This document shows positions 10,187-21,300 of a DNA stretch of 64,000 bases, piece after piece (position 1 is the stretch's first letter; each line of letters opens with the position of its first letter). The stretch spans positions 20,064 to 84,063 of the forward strand of contig CAIYTF010000002.1 in the NCBI GenBank assembly GCA_903929035.1, written 5' to 3'. The position numbers and the translations under genes are program-made. The notes beneath the pieces are model-generated. The model was not told the origin of the DNA. It ran no database searches and saw nothing but the letters and a program-made list of their open reading frames with translations. This DNA is from an uncultured Ignavibacteriales bacterium (lineage in GTDB: Bacteria; Bacteroidota; Ignavibacteria; Ignavibacteriales; Ignavibacteriaceae).

Positions 10187-12253
10187 TTATGATGATACGT
10201 TGTTGCTATTCATTATACACAATTTTTTATGCAGTTCAGTAATTGCAGCAATCTCTTTTTCGGAAATATTAAATTTGTCAGTTTCAATATACTTGATAAT
10301 TTTTTCTGTTTCTAATTGTGCAGCAAAATAATCGTTCTCACTCAAAAGTGATTGTAATCTTAAATTTAGTTCAATATAGCGGCTTGAATCGAAAGGAATA
10401 AATGTTTTTCTTTTGTTGGGGGAAATGCCTTTAAGCCAAATGTCTTCCGGGTCCGCACCCCATTTATTGATGAAAATTTGCTTGTTTGTTTCAAGTCCGG
10501 CAAAATATTTCTTTTCACCTTCAGCAAGAAAGCTTTTCGAGCCGAAGTGGTGAATGAAAACATCCCGTGCTATTACTGTTTTATATCCCGATAATTGAAG
10601 ACGGAGACAATAATCATCGTCTTCAAAATTACCAGGCGCAAAACGCTCATCTAAACCGCCTAACAAGGTTAGCACTTCTCTTTTTAATAAAACACACAGA
10701 AAGGCAGCACGAGGGAACTCCGTGTAGTTACCTCGCTCATTGACTTTTAGTTTGTCAGCGTGTGAAAACATTTCTTTAATTGTTGAATATTTTGCTGTCT
10801 TATCAATCTGGACACCGCTCACATAGTTGGACATCGGAGCAGCAATTCCATATTCTTTTTTTTGCTCTGCCAATGAAATAAGTTTTTCTAACCATTCTTT
10901 GGTGAAAATCAGGTCGTTATTCGCGATAACAAGATATTCACCGTTTGCAACTTTCAATCCTTGATTTACCGCTCCCGGAAAGCCGACATTCTCAACATTA
11001 TGAATTGTGGTATAGTTAATACGTCCTTTTTGTTTGGCAAGTTTATCAATATATGCTTTTGTGCCATCGGTTGAGGCATTATTTATAAGTATTATTTCAA
11101 ACGGCAATTGTGTTGAAACTTCAAGAGAGTCAATGCATTGTTTTGTATATTCAAGATTATTAAAAAGAGGAATAACAATTGACGTTAATCTTGGCGAACC
11201 GTCAATATACCGAGTACCTTTTTGGATAGAATTCCTGTTCATTTGCCAATTTAAAACATCTTTTATTCGGCTTTCTACAAAAGATACAGATTGCAAATCA
11301 GCAAAAGACTCATAAACATTTCTGAGATTTTGTAATATATCAATATTCCCTGTAGAGAGGCTCAAAAGGTTTTCGAAATTTAGTATTAGTTCCTTTTTTT
11401 CGGTTTGAAGCATTAAGAACCGGCGAAATGATTGTGAAAGAAGACTTTCCCTAATTTCGTGTGAGTTGAATAATATTAGCTCATTCACATCCCACAAATA
11501 TTTTTTTTCACCTTGAATAAACTCGTCATATTGCACGTGCCATCCAGCGGCTCTTTCCTCTTCAGCAAATCGAGCTGCCCTATCTTGCATCACTTTTTTA
11601 TATCCGTGTTGTTCGCTCCTGATAGGATAGTGCCGCAGGAGAAAAGGAATTGGGAAAATATTTCGATCTGCAAAACTTATTGAATGACCACCGGATGTGA
11701 CAAGATCAATTTTCTGTTTGGTGTTTTTCCAAGCCTTGATCTGATTATGATCGAACCAACGTCCCGGTTCATAATAGGTTAGATATTTTCTTACATCCTC
11801 AAAAGGAGGAAACGAATTATCAATCGGTCTGAAATTATATAGGCTAAAATTGATAGCATTATATCCTAATTTATCGACAAAAGCGATACCTTCCGAAAGA
11901 GAAGTGTTTGGGAACGGACTTTCGCGAAATTCATCAGCGTCCGCGTGGATAATCCAATCCGCTTCGGACTGCATCGCGATTTGTTGTTTCCGTTGAAGGA
12001 TCAAATGCCACAAATATTCTTTCTTGGCACGTACAGAATATTCAGCGTCATCAGGAAATGTCTCGATATGAATAAGTCCCTTCCCAAGCAGCTTTTTTGC
12101 TTTATCAACCGTTTTATCGGTTGAGCAATTATCTATAAGATAGACATCAACACCATTATCTATCAAGTCTTTAATCACGTGGTAGATGACATCTTCTTCG
12201 TTAAATGAAGATATAATTGCAAGAATAATTAGCTTATTATTTTGAGGGGTCAA
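10187..12253 (-). CDS. Tandem GT2 glycosyltransferase (two GT-A domains)
   Basis: The 688-residue protein has two glycosyltransferase modules. The N-terminal one (1-330) has SSFNEEDVIYHVIKDLIDNG, LIDNCSTDKT and HADADEFRE. The second (350-620) is rhamnosyltransferase-like: SIVIPLFNNLEYTKQCID, LINNASTDGTKAYI, ANNDLIFTKEWLEKL and the FEDDDYCLRLQLSGYK acceptor-side motif. The start is TTG at 12253: it is preceded by AAAAGGAAA at good spacing and no in-frame ATG exists before the first domain. A nested inverted repeat overlaps this start. Confidence 0.82.
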   Translation of the reverse strand: MTPQNNKLIILAIISSFNEEDVIYHVIKDLIDNGVDVYLIDNCSTDKTVDKAKKLLGKGLIHIETFPDDAEYSVRAKKEYLWHLILQRKQQIAMQSEADWIIHADADEFRESPFPNTSLSEGIAFVDKLGYNAINFSLYNFRPIDNSFPPFEDVRKYLTYYEPGRWFDHNQIKAWKNTKQKIDLVTSGGHSISFADRNIFPIPFLLRHYPIRSEQHGYKKVMQDRAARFAEEERAAGWHVQYDEFIQGEKKYLWDVNELILFNSHEIRESLLSQSFRRFLMLQTEKKELILNFENLLSLSTGNIDILQNLRNVYESFADLQSVSFVESRIKDVLNWQMNRNSIQKGTRYIDGSPRLTSIVIPLFNNLEYTKQCIDSLEVSTQLPFEIILINNASTDGTKAYIDKLAKQKGRINYTTIHNVENVGFPGAVNQGLKVANGEYLVIANNDLIFTKEWLEKLISLAEQKKEYGIAAPMSNYVSGVQIDKTAKYSTIKEMFSHADKLKVNERGNYTEFPRAAFLCVLLKREVLTLLGGLDERFAPGNFEDDDYCLRLQLSGYKTVIARDVFIHHFGSKSFLAEGEKKYFAGLETNKQIFINKWGADPEDIWLKGISPNKRKTFIPFDSSRYIELNLRLQSLLSENDYFAAQLETEKIIKYIETDKFNISEKEIAAITELHKKLCIMNSNNVSS

Positions 12254-12309
12254 AGCGTTTCCTTTTCTATATTCAGTATTTAAACACTGAAATTTTTAAA
12301 AAAAACGCT
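12254..12309 (-). promoter_or_regulatory. Nested stem-loop over the TTG start of the tandem GT2 gene
   Basis: An outer seven-base stem (AGCGTTT with AAACGCT, 12254-12260 and 12303-12309) encloses an inner stem TTCAGT/ACTGAA (12272-12277 and 12286-12291, loop of eight). Read on the minus strand, the outer stem ends at the TTG start codon and spans the AAGG site. It could modulate translation or be an intercistronic processing structure. Confidence 0.35.
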
Positions 12310-12357
12310 ACCCGCGAGCTATCTGAATTTTGGGTTACTGATAGAATAACTTCGTTT

Positions 12358-15306
12358 TTAAGTTCCAATATTATATTTCCTCAAAAGGGGTTCGAATTTC
12401 TGTTTATGTGCTTCATTCTTGATTTTAGCGATATAAGTAAGTGCCCCTGTTATATCGTTTAGTTGAAGAAATTTCATAGCGATGTTCATATTGGCGGCAT
12501 CCATAGAAATCTCTCTTTCATATTGCCAATTGAAGTTTGGGAAAAAGAAAGATAAATCCCTTTTTTGTAAAATATTATTGATTATTCGAGCATCGAAAGA
12601 AAGGTCGATATGCGGTTTCATTCTGCCGGAAAGATTGTCCGCGTGAATTCTGTATTGAACCAAAACTTCCGGCAGATATTTCACGTTGATATTCAAACTT
12701 GGCAAAATTCTGGACCACAACTCATAGTCGTGCGCACGATGAAAAGCGGTGTCGTATTGAAATTCGCGTAAAATAGTTCTTTTTATTAACAATCCCGGAT
12801 TGGGAATTGGCGAACCGTACAAAAGATAACGGATAGCATCATCTATTCTATTTTGCCAATCCTGATATTGATGTATCACATTCGTTTCTTCGCCAATGGA
12901 AACCAATTTGCAGTATATCGCATCAGTATTTGGATAGTCAATCAGCAGTTTGCGATATTTTTCCAATATCTCCGGATATAGAATATCGTCTGAATCCAGC
13001 CAAAGAATATAGTCACCTGTTGCTTCCGTAACTGCTCTATTGCGTGTGTCCGGTGCGTTAGTGTGGCTTTTAAAAATGATTCTGACTTGTTTGTTTGAGG
13101 AATAATTTTGCAATAAATCCTTTGTTCCATCGGTAGAACCATCATCTACAATCACTATTTCGAAATTTCTAAATGTTTGGCTTAATGCACTATCTACCGC
13201 GGCTTCAATAAAATCTTCACGATTATAAACAGGAATACAAATAGAAATAAAAGGAGTATTCTCTTTTGTCTGTTGTTTAGTTTCGATAGATACAGATGTT
13301 TGAGACGGATTGTTATCCATCGAATTTAACAGTTGGCAAATAATAGATTCAACTTGAGGAAGAATAATATCCGATCCATATTTTTTTTCTACCAGAGAAC
13401 GGTATCTTTCAGAATCATATTCATTAGCTGTTATAAGTTCAACGGCTTCATCTATAGTGTTGAACACCAAGTCATCTCCATAGATATTTCGGAGATTGCC
13501 GTAACCGTTATGAATGACGGGCTTAATACCCATCATCATCGCTTCCATCAGTCCCAATCCTTGAGACTCGACTATCGATGTGGAAAGTATTATCGATTTA
13601 TCACCTAACCATTCTTCGATGTTTTCAACTGTGCCTTCATAAAAGAAATTATTTTGCAATCCCAATTCATTGATTAAATGAATGCAATAATCATAGAGTT
13701 GATAATCCTGAATACGTCCAACCATATAAATGGAATAGCGAGGGTCTTTTTTTACCAAAGCCGATAGAACTTGAATCATCAATTGAGGATTCTTGTCTTT
13801 CTGAAAACGGGAAATATAAGCTATACGGAAATTATTTTTATGCTCTCTGAATTTTATTTGTGAACTTACAGAGTTTGGAATGTGAACTATGGAAACATTG
13901 TTATCTATTTCCGGCTCGTGATATTTCTTTATTACATTAATAAATTCCGGATTAACTGTAATGAGTTTTTCAACACCAAACCAATTAATGTTGTTGATAG
14001 TTCCATCGTATGCCTCATAGCGGTGAAGCCGAACAATCATTGGGGGCCTATGTGCCAATTGGCTTATGGTTATAGCGGGACCGTTCGCCCATTCACACCA
14101 AACCAAGTCGCTTTCATCGAGTATTTTTAAAAGTAATTCTTCGTTTATCTCCGAAGCGTTATAACAGTTTACGATATAACCGCGGTTTTCTAGATAATTT
14201 TTTATCGGAGCAAAGAAACTGAAATTATTTTCATCGCCGGCGAAACAAGCGATAACAAGTTTTTCATTTTTTGACGGGGGTAGAACCACGGGAAATATCC
14301 CTTTTTCAATTTGCGATGAAAAAAGCGAAGTGTCCAAAGCCTTTTCATTGCGAAACACTTTTAACAATTCAGTTAGATTATTCCGGATCGCATTTGATTT
14401 TGGAGAATATTTTATTGCCGATTGAAAACAAAATGCTGAAAATTCTAAATCTGATTTATATTGTTTTGACCAAGGGGTTTTAAAAAATAATGACTTTACT
14501 CCGACTTTAAGAAGAGTATCCGCTACCTCTTTCATAGTAAAGCAACTATTCCCGTCAAATTTAAGGAGCTTAATAATATTGGATTCATTCCGGTATTTAG
14601 CTTTCATTATTTTCCTCTCTTCTAATTGAATAGAGGAATCATTTGTCAGGGAATTGGGATTTTGAAAAAACAGGCCCAGTCTTTCGCCAAAGTGAAGTGC
14701 TTTTCTTTTATGCAAATTAAACCGTATATTAAATTCTCCATCTCCTACTGCCTGCAAATGCGGGGCAAAAAGTCCAATTTGTTTATGCAGGCTTTTCCGC
14801 CAAAGAGGCTGATGCCCAAATTGATGATGATGAAGACAATTCTCATAATTGAACTCAGGATAGGTATAATAATTAATAGAATTGCATTCGGCAAAAGTTT
14901 CATTCATAATTGAACTTTCAATTGCATCTGCAAACACTAATTCAATTTGAGGATTATGGTTTAAAACTTCGGCAAGAGTTTCAATAGCATCTAATCGATG
15001 CCGATCATCGCAATTTGCAATGGTTAGATAGTTACCGCTTGAATGTCTTAAGGCAAGATTCCACGCCGAAGAAAGAGTTTCCCGTACATCGGTTCTATAA
15101 TATTTGATATTATGAAAATTATCGGTAAATCTTTCAATGATTGGTTTCTCGTTCCCGGGTGATGCACTATCTACAACTATTATTTCCAATTGCCCTTGTT
15201 TATACAATGTTTGGTCGGTTAAATCGACCAAACATCCTTCAATGAATTTCGGAGCATTGTAAACAGATACTAATGCACTAACCATTATAGTGGAGCTTGA
15301 CACCAT
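12358..15306 (-). CDS. GT2-GT4-GT2 three-domain glycosyltransferase
   Basis: The 982-residue protein has three catalytic modules. Residues 8-230 form a GT2 domain (ALVSVYNAPKFIEGCL, IIVVDSASPGNE, ANCDDRHRLDAIE). Residues about 345-680 form a GT4 domain (IAYISRFQKDKNPQLMIQ, FYEGTVENIEEWL, STSIVESQGLGLMEAMMMG). Residues about 705-930 form a second GT2 domain (SICIPVYNREDFIEAAVDSA, IVDDGSTDGTKDLL, WLDSDDILYPEILEK). The protein could build a short defined oligosaccharide in one chain. The first ATG is at 15306; a second in-frame ATG at 15285 begins directly at the domain. Confidence 0.83.
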   Translation of the reverse strand: MVSSSTIMVSALVSVYNAPKFIEGCLVDLTDQTLYKQGQLEIIVVDSASPGNEKPIIERFTDNFHNIKYYRTDVRETLSSAWNLALRHSSGNYLTIANCDDRHRLDAIETLAEVLNHNPQIELVFADAIESSIMNETFAECNSINYYTYPEFNYENCLHHHQFGHQPLWRKSLHKQIGLFAPHLQAVGDGEFNIRFNLHKRKALHFGERLGLFFQNPNSLTNDSSIQLEERKIMKAKYRNESNIIKLLKFDGNSCFTMKEVADTLLKVGVKSLFFKTPWSKQYKSDLEFSAFCFQSAIKYSPKSNAIRNNLTELLKVFRNEKALDTSLFSSQIEKGIFPVVLPPSKNEKLVIACFAGDENNFSFFAPIKNYLENRGYIVNCYNASEINEELLLKILDESDLVWCEWANGPAITISQLAHRPPMIVRLHRYEAYDGTINNINWFGVEKLITVNPEFINVIKKYHEPEIDNNVSIVHIPNSVSSQIKFREHKNNFRIAYISRFQKDKNPQLMIQVLSALVKKDPRYSIYMVGRIQDYQLYDYCIHLINELGLQNNFFYEGTVENIEEWLGDKSIILSTSIVESQGLGLMEAMMMGIKPVIHNGYGNLRNIYGDDLVFNTIDEAVELITANEYDSERYRSLVEKKYGSDIILPQVESIICQLLNSMDNNPSQTSVSIETKQQTKENTPFISICIPVYNREDFIEAAVDSALSQTFRNFEIVIVDDGSTDGTKDLLQNYSSNKQVRIIFKSHTNAPDTRNRAVTEATGDYILWLDSDDILYPEILEKYRKLLIDYPNTDAIYCKLVSIGEETNVIHQYQDWQNRIDDAIRYLLYGSPIPNPGLLIKRTILREFQYDTAFHRAHDYELWSRILPSLNINVKYLPEVLVQYRIHADNLSGRMKPHIDLSFDARIINNILQKRDLSFFFPNFNWQYEREISMDAANMNIAMKFLQLNDITGALTYIAKIKNEAHKQKFEPLLRKYNIGT

Positions 15307-15387
15307 TAGATATTTTTTCTTGAGTATTTGTATTGTTCATATAGTAAACATAACTTATACATTGATTATTTGCAAATATTGCATTCG

Positions 15388-15418
15388 ATTTTCAAACAAA
15401 AAGCGTATATTTGAAAAT
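15388..15418 (+). repeat. Inverted repeat in the divergent promoter region
   Basis: ATTTTCAAA (15388-15396) and TTTGAAAAT (15410-15418) are perfect complements 13 bases apart, 45 bases before the methyltransferase start. The right arm contains TATATTTG at 15406-15413, a match to the Bacteroidota minus-7 consensus TAnnTTTG. A correctly spaced minus-33 TTG is not evident. This could be an operator, a promoter, or both. Confidence 0.4.
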
Positions 15419-15462
15419 GACAGAGTAGTTAGTTAAGTTATTTTGAAAAATAAAGCGAACTT

Positions 15463-16110
15463 ATGGATAGTAATAATATTTCACTACAAGGGTGTGATTT
15501 TTCTTCAAAAGATTACTGGGAAAATAGATACAAAAGTTCTGGAAATTCCGGATCGGGTTCTTATCATAACCTTGCAATGTTTAAGGCTGAGGTTTTGAAT
15601 CAGTTATTTGAACAATGTAAAATCAAAAGTGTAATTGAGTTTGGTTGCGGTGATGGTAATCAGTTGGGCCTTTTGAAATGTCAGAGATACATTGGTTTAG
15701 ATGTATCTCTAACAGCTATAGAACAATGCAGGTCTTTATATAAGGGAGATAAATCAAAGAGTTTTTTTTTATACGATTATCGAGGTTTCATTGATAATGC
15801 CGGACTCTTTAAACAAGAATGTGCTATTTCGCTCGATGTATTGTATCATCTGGTAGAGGATGAAGTTTATGAGTCCTATATTAGACATTTGTTCTCATCG
15901 GCCGGCAAACTTGTTGTTATTTATGCAGCCGACTTTGATCACATCCAAGTTGCAAAGCACGTACTGTATCGTAGATTTACTAAATATGTGAAAGAAAATA
16001 TACTTGGATGGACGATGGAATTTACCATCAAAAACAAATATCCTGCAAAAGGGTTTGATGATGACCAAGGCAGTATGGCAGACTTCTTTGTCTATATAAA
16101 GAATTTGTAG
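15463..16110 (+). CDS. Class I SAM-dependent methyltransferase
   Basis: The 215-residue protein has the Rossmann-fold SAM-binding motif VIEFGCGDGNQLG near residue 65, then YIGLDVSLTAIEQC (acidic residue for the ribose) and SLDVLYHLVEDE. It begins with FSSKDYWENRYKSSGNSG, typical of TehB/UbiE-like small methyltransferases. It is the only plus-strand gene inside the 30 kb glycan island and has its own promoter region, so it may have been inserted independently. Substrate unknown; a sugar or glycan hydroxyl is likely from context. Confidence 0.85.
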   Translation: MDSNNISLQGCDFSSKDYWENRYKSSGNSGSGSYHNLAMFKAEVLNQLFEQCKIKSVIEFGCGDGNQLGLLKCQRYIGLDVSLTAIEQCRSLYKGDKSKSFFLYDYRGFIDNAGLFKQECAISLDVLYHLVEDEVYESYIRHLFSSAGKLVVIYAADFDHIQVAKHVLYRRFTKYVKENILGWTMEFTIKNKYPAKGFDDDQGSMADFFVYIKNL

Positions 16111-16180
16111 TCTTTTTAATTTCAAATGCGGTTTAATAGTCTATGATATGGATTGATATTTGACATTCACTTATAGTTTT

Positions 16181-18340
16181 TTACTTTATAATCTGGCTTG
16201 ATTCGAACCCTTTAATTTCCTTTTGCAGAAATGCCAGCAAAGCATCTTTTTGATATTTCGGAGAATTTAATAAATCAATAAAATTTTGCAGATAATTTTG
16301 CCATGCAATCGAATTTTCTATTAGTTTCTGTAAACTTTTTAAATCCAATTTGCATTGTGTATCGAGAGATTTGATTGTCCTATTCTCATAAATTCGTCTC
16401 TGATATAAGGACTGGTTATTTTGGTAGTATTCTCTTTCGCGGTTGATGATGCCATCTGCCTCAATTTTGTATTTGTCAAAAGAGAGAGTTGCTTTTTGGT
16501 TACCGTGCATTCTGTAACCGCCAAATAAGCTATCAACTGTGAATATTGATGTGATACGAAAGAAACGCATCCAAAGGTCGAGATCACCGGCGAAATTTAA
16601 ATCAGGGCTTAAAAAAGCACCTGCAAGGTTCCATAGCTCCCTTCGCCAAAAGGTGCTTTCCTGCTGAATATATGGAGAATCGTAACCGAATGATAGGAAT
16701 TTATTTAGATCATAACTGTTAACGAATGGAGTTATATGTGATATTCCATTATTTTTATTCCAGAATGTTGAGCGTCCAGTCAGCCATAAAACATCGGGAG
16801 CAGATAAAAAGATATCGGCTACTTTAAAAAATGCATAAGGATGATATTTATCGTCAGAATTGAGCCAACTCATAATTGTCCCTGTTGAGCGATTGAATCC
16901 ACCATTGAGAGCAGCGTATTGTCCGCCATCAGGTTTACTCTGCCAAAAATCTATATGATCTGAGTGCTTTTTGATAATCTCTATCGAGTTATCGCTGCTC
17001 CCGCCATCCATAACAATATATTCGAGGTTTGGGTAATTCTGGCTAAGAATTGAATCTATACATTCTTCCAAAAAAATTTCTTGGTTGAATGATGCGGTCA
17101 CTATGCTAATTTTTGGGTAACTAAGTTTATTAATATTTGTAGATTTGATGAAATTTTGTTCACCGGCTGCATTATTAGGAACATTGTTTACAATTGAAGC
17201 TATATGCCGTTCAATGGGACGAAACAATTCCTCAAAATCAAAAACTTTTGGTACGATGTTTGGGATATTTTGTTTATAATATTCTAACTGATCGTTGCCG
17301 ATAGTAAGAACAAAGGGAGTATTTTTATCATAGACTAAACCTATGTTATACATTTCGATCAGATTAGACAATTCACCAATTTGATTTAAACATACAGGCA
17401 GACCATTTTGTAGGTAAGTGAATATTTTCCCTGATGCTAAGCCGATGAATTCGAGATTTTTACCATCGTAGATACCGATATTTGTGGGGTGATAGTAAGC
17501 AATTCCTAGGTCAACAGCCTCCAGTAGTTCCGTGAGTTCACTAATAGAGTTATAAGGCTCATATGAAAAGAAAACCTTTTCTTTAAGGCTGGATAACTGG
17601 AGTTTCTCCATAAATGAGTCATTGGGATATCTTGCGTGGATAACCAGAACCCATTCATTGCTCCAGTATTGGACGCTATTGATGAGGTATTCAGTGCCGC
17701 TCCACTTCGAGAGTGTGCCGGCATATAAAGCGATCTTCTTATCTTTTGGTATGCCAAGCTTATCATTTAAGAAATATGATCTATTATGGGGGTGAAATCC
17801 TTGATTTATAACAGGCATTCTGAATATTTTCTCTTTAGAGATTTTGTTCTCAACAGAAAGTTTATCCGTCCGCACATCATCTTGACAAATAGCAAAGCTC
17901 AGGTTTTTGCAAGCGTTGATTTCCGAAACTTTGAATTCATCTCCTGTTTCATCCGCGAAAAAAATTTCATACGAGATTAATCCAAGTGGTATTTTCTGAA
18001 CCATTGCAATAATGGAAGCTTCAATTATTCCTCTATCAACGCATATAACAAGATCGTATTTCTTTAACGTGTTTTGTACAAAATTAATAATGTGAGTTTC
18101 ATCAATAGCAGGGAGTGAAAGAAAACTAACAAAACCGACCGTAATTTCCACTTTACTATAATTATTAAAAAGAATATGTTCGCAGTTATCGCAAATGATG
18201 CCCTGAAATATTCCCGGACGAAGAATGGAAAAAACATCAACAAAATAACCTAATTCACATAATTTTTTTACAATAGCATACAAATTTGGATTGTTATGAA
18301 TATTCCCTTCTGGGTGAATAATTAGGATTCGTTTTTGCAT
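16181..18340 (-). CDS. GT4-GT2 fused glycosyltransferase
   Basis: The 719-residue protein starts with a GT-B domain (1-390): a divergent acceptor half beginning RILIIHPEGN, then KIALYAGTLSKWSGTEYL and SYEPYNSISELTELLEAVD. A GT2 domain follows (about 405-620): KISIVTASFNQEIFLEECID, IVMDGGSSDNSIEII and SWLNSDDKYHP. The first half has no strongly conserved EX7E donor motif; SGKIFTYLQNGLPV occupies its place. It is 14 bases downstream of the giant protein gene, in the same operon. Confidence 0.8.
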   Translation of the reverse strand: MQKRILIIHPEGNIHNNPNLYAIVKKLCELGYFVDVFSILRPGIFQGIICDNCEHILFNNYSKVEITVGFVSFLSLPAIDETHIINFVQNTLKKYDLVICVDRGIIEASIIAMVQKIPLGLISYEIFFADETGDEFKVSEINACKNLSFAICQDDVRTDKLSVENKISKEKIFRMPVINQGFHPHNRSYFLNDKLGIPKDKKIALYAGTLSKWSGTEYLINSVQYWSNEWVLVIHARYPNDSFMEKLQLSSLKEKVFFSYEPYNSISELTELLEAVDLGIAYYHPTNIGIYDGKNLEFIGLASGKIFTYLQNGLPVCLNQIGELSNLIEMYNIGLVYDKNTPFVLTIGNDQLEYYKQNIPNIVPKVFDFEELFRPIERHIASIVNNVPNNAAGEQNFIKSTNINKLSYPKISIVTASFNQEIFLEECIDSILSQNYPNLEYIVMDGGSSDNSIEIIKKHSDHIDFWQSKPDGGQYAALNGGFNRSTGTIMSWLNSDDKYHPYAFFKVADIFLSAPDVLWLTGRSTFWNKNNGISHITPFVNSYDLNKFLSFGYDSPYIQQESTFWRRELWNLAGAFLSPDLNFAGDLDLWMRFFRITSIFTVDSLFGGYRMHGNQKATLSFDKYKIEADGIINREREYYQNNQSLYQRRIYENRTIKSLDTQCKLDLKSLQKLIENSIAWQNYLQNFIDLLNSPKYQKDALLAFLQKEIKGFESSQIIK

Positions 18341-18354
18341 AGGCTTTTAATTTA

Positions 18355-21300
18355 TTATTTGCTTTTTATATAAATCGTGTTCCGTATAGCTTCCAGATAA
18401 GCGTGTCCATATTTTAAATCCGGTTCAAGGTGATTTCCTTCTGCCCACTCGTTCCATGCTTTAATGAAGACGAGGCGATGTTCAAAATCAGTAATATTTT
18501 CTATTTTTTGAATAGCATTTTCAAGCATTTGCATAAATAATTCTGGAGTCGAGTTATGCAAAACCAACCCATTTGCTCCACTGCGCGGCGTGTTATCCCA
18601 GTTTGGAAATACTAATGGGTACTCATTTGGACCAAGTTTGTACGAGTTTAAAAACAAAACTAATTCTGAATAGTCATTTATTCGTGGAACACCATTTGGA
18701 TTAGCGGGTTTAACATCTAATTGGGGCACTTTCATATCGTAAAATGGAGCATTGTCCACGCAAGTCTCACATCCATATTGTTCAGGATTCTTTGCCATAT
18801 GAGCAATAAAATGGAACCCCGGTAATCGTTCCTTTATTGCAAGTTCTTGCCATATATATGTAAAGTGTTCTGCATTTGGCAGGTTTTGAGGACTGTATAT
18901 AAGGAACACCAATTTACCATTAATTTTCAAATAACGGCTATCTTGGAAAGCATTTAATAAGGCATAAAAATGTGCCTGATAATCTTCTATTCCAGGATAT
19001 GTTTGCTCTATTAGAATTTTGTTTGGTGCTCCGTGCCATATCCCTGACCAAGTTTGATTTGCCCATCCTAAACAAAATGGAAAATCAGGTTTCCCTGATG
19101 ATACAACATCATTAAACGGGCGTTCCAGTAAACGATGTCCGGCAAACCAATAATGCCAATAGCAGAATGCTTCAACTCCATAGTTCTTTGCTAATTCTGC
19201 TTGTGCTTCTCTGGTTTCAGGCAATCGAAGATCGTAATATCCAAGATCGGCAGGGATGTGTGGTTGGTAGTGTCCTTCATATAACTGCTTTGCTTTTCCT
19301 ACATTACTCCATTCTGTAAATCCTTTGCCCCACCATATATCGTTTTCAGGAATTGGGTGGAATTGAGGTAAATAAAACGCGATGACGCGTGCTCTTGGAT
19401 TGGATGAAAGGGCTGTATCAATTGAAACAGTTGTAGTTGATGATATCCCCATAGAAAATTGCTGATGCCCGCCTGTCGCGTTAATATGGGTTTCAAGGAG
19501 ATTACCAATATTAACAATTGGGTCATTGAATATATCATCCTTAAGAATTGTCAATAATTCATTATGAGATGGGTGTTCTGCTAAATGTATTGCCTGAGTT
19601 TTATATTCTTCTGTTAAAAAAGTACCCCAATTTTGCATTACGAAAAATACTACACTATCAACCCCAAAAGATTTTCCGAGTTCGATAAATTGTTTCATTT
19701 CACTGAAGTTCTTTGCTTGAACAATCATACGAATAATAAATAACATACCCTTTTTTCGTTGTGGTAACCCCGAAATGAAAGCAAGGTTTTTTAAAATTGT
19801 TTGAAAATTTCCGCCTCTCCTAATTTCTGAATAAGTTACTTCAGTTGCTGCATCAATTGAAACCGCCACTAACTTTATTCTATCCTGTATGTTTTTAAGG
19901 GTTGTATCCCATAAATGCTGATTAAAAAGAATTCCATTAGTATCAAGTCTGAAACCAAGTTCTGGAAATTTACTGAAGTCATATTGCAGTAATAACTTGC
20001 GGTAAGAGGCAGCTGCGAATGGATCGCCGGCACCACAGAGCCAAAGTTCTTTGAGATGCATACCTAATGAATCCAGCATATTGATTTGTGAAGTTAGCCG
20101 TTCACCGCTTTCTTTTGTGTTTATCGATATAATCGATGTTCTACAGCTTGGGCAGCTAAGGTTACACGAAGGATCATCTTCAAAGGAAATAATCTCCGGT
20201 GTCGGTAAATTAATAATATTACCTGTAAGAATAGCATTTCTCAAAATTGGGTTGCTAACTTCCGACTTATTAAAGAGTTGATACGGTATCTGATAGTTTA
20301 ATACATTTTTGTTTTTCGGATGAGATACTTCCTGCATTGCCGCGCATTTCGATTTATCGCAATACGAGTAATCTCCGTTAAGAATAGATTTGCGTAATTC
20401 CTGCGAAATTTCTGAGTTCCAAGCTTGATTTAGTTTTCCTCCTTCGATATTTCCTAATGTAAATGGAAGATAGCAGCAACTCGATACTTCATTATCTTGC
20501 CGAAGTTCCATATATAAAAAAGGATTAGGGCAAATAAATTTTTTGAATTCAGTCCCATAATAAAACTTTTTATGAAACTCAATCTGGTTGTTAATTGTTT
20601 GATTTGTACTCATTTCTTTGCTGATACTTCGCAGTAATACTTGTAAGAATTTAGATGCAGATTGCCATTCCGGCGAATCTTTTAATGCATCGTAAATTTG
20701 CTTACAAATATCAAATTCAGTTGTATCAGCTTTCCCTAATAATTTTATCTGCTCAAAGTAATCAGCATAGGAATCTCCTGCCTGCATCTTGAAAATAGTA
20801 TCAATATGTGATAGTAACCTCTCGATAACAGGTATTGGTGATGGGTAGTTTTGTTTCTTTTGAAGAAGTTCGTTTCTTATTGTATAAAGGGAATTGGAAA
20901 CTGCATCATCAGGAACTGACAAGTGAACTCTTGTTATTCCGGTATAAACTTGTCTTACGATATCTTCGATTAAAGTATTGTATTCTTGCAGTATTTTCTC
21001 ATCAATACAATATCCTGCATCATTTAATGAGAACAATAGATTCTCCTTTGTTAATTCAGGAAGTAATTTTTCATAGTCTCTGATTGCATCCACCGTACGC
21101 AACAATAGTGCCCCAATTGAGACATCCCTTTTTACTTTCCATTCTTGATCAATCAAGCGAAGAGTTCCTTTAAAATATATAAGGTTCGCCGGAATACAAT
21201 CAATAAAATCAGGATGAATTATCGAGAGTGCCTTATTTGAATAGTTCATTTTGGAAATGCCATATTTTTCCATAAAGGAAATTTGAAGTTCCATAAGCTC

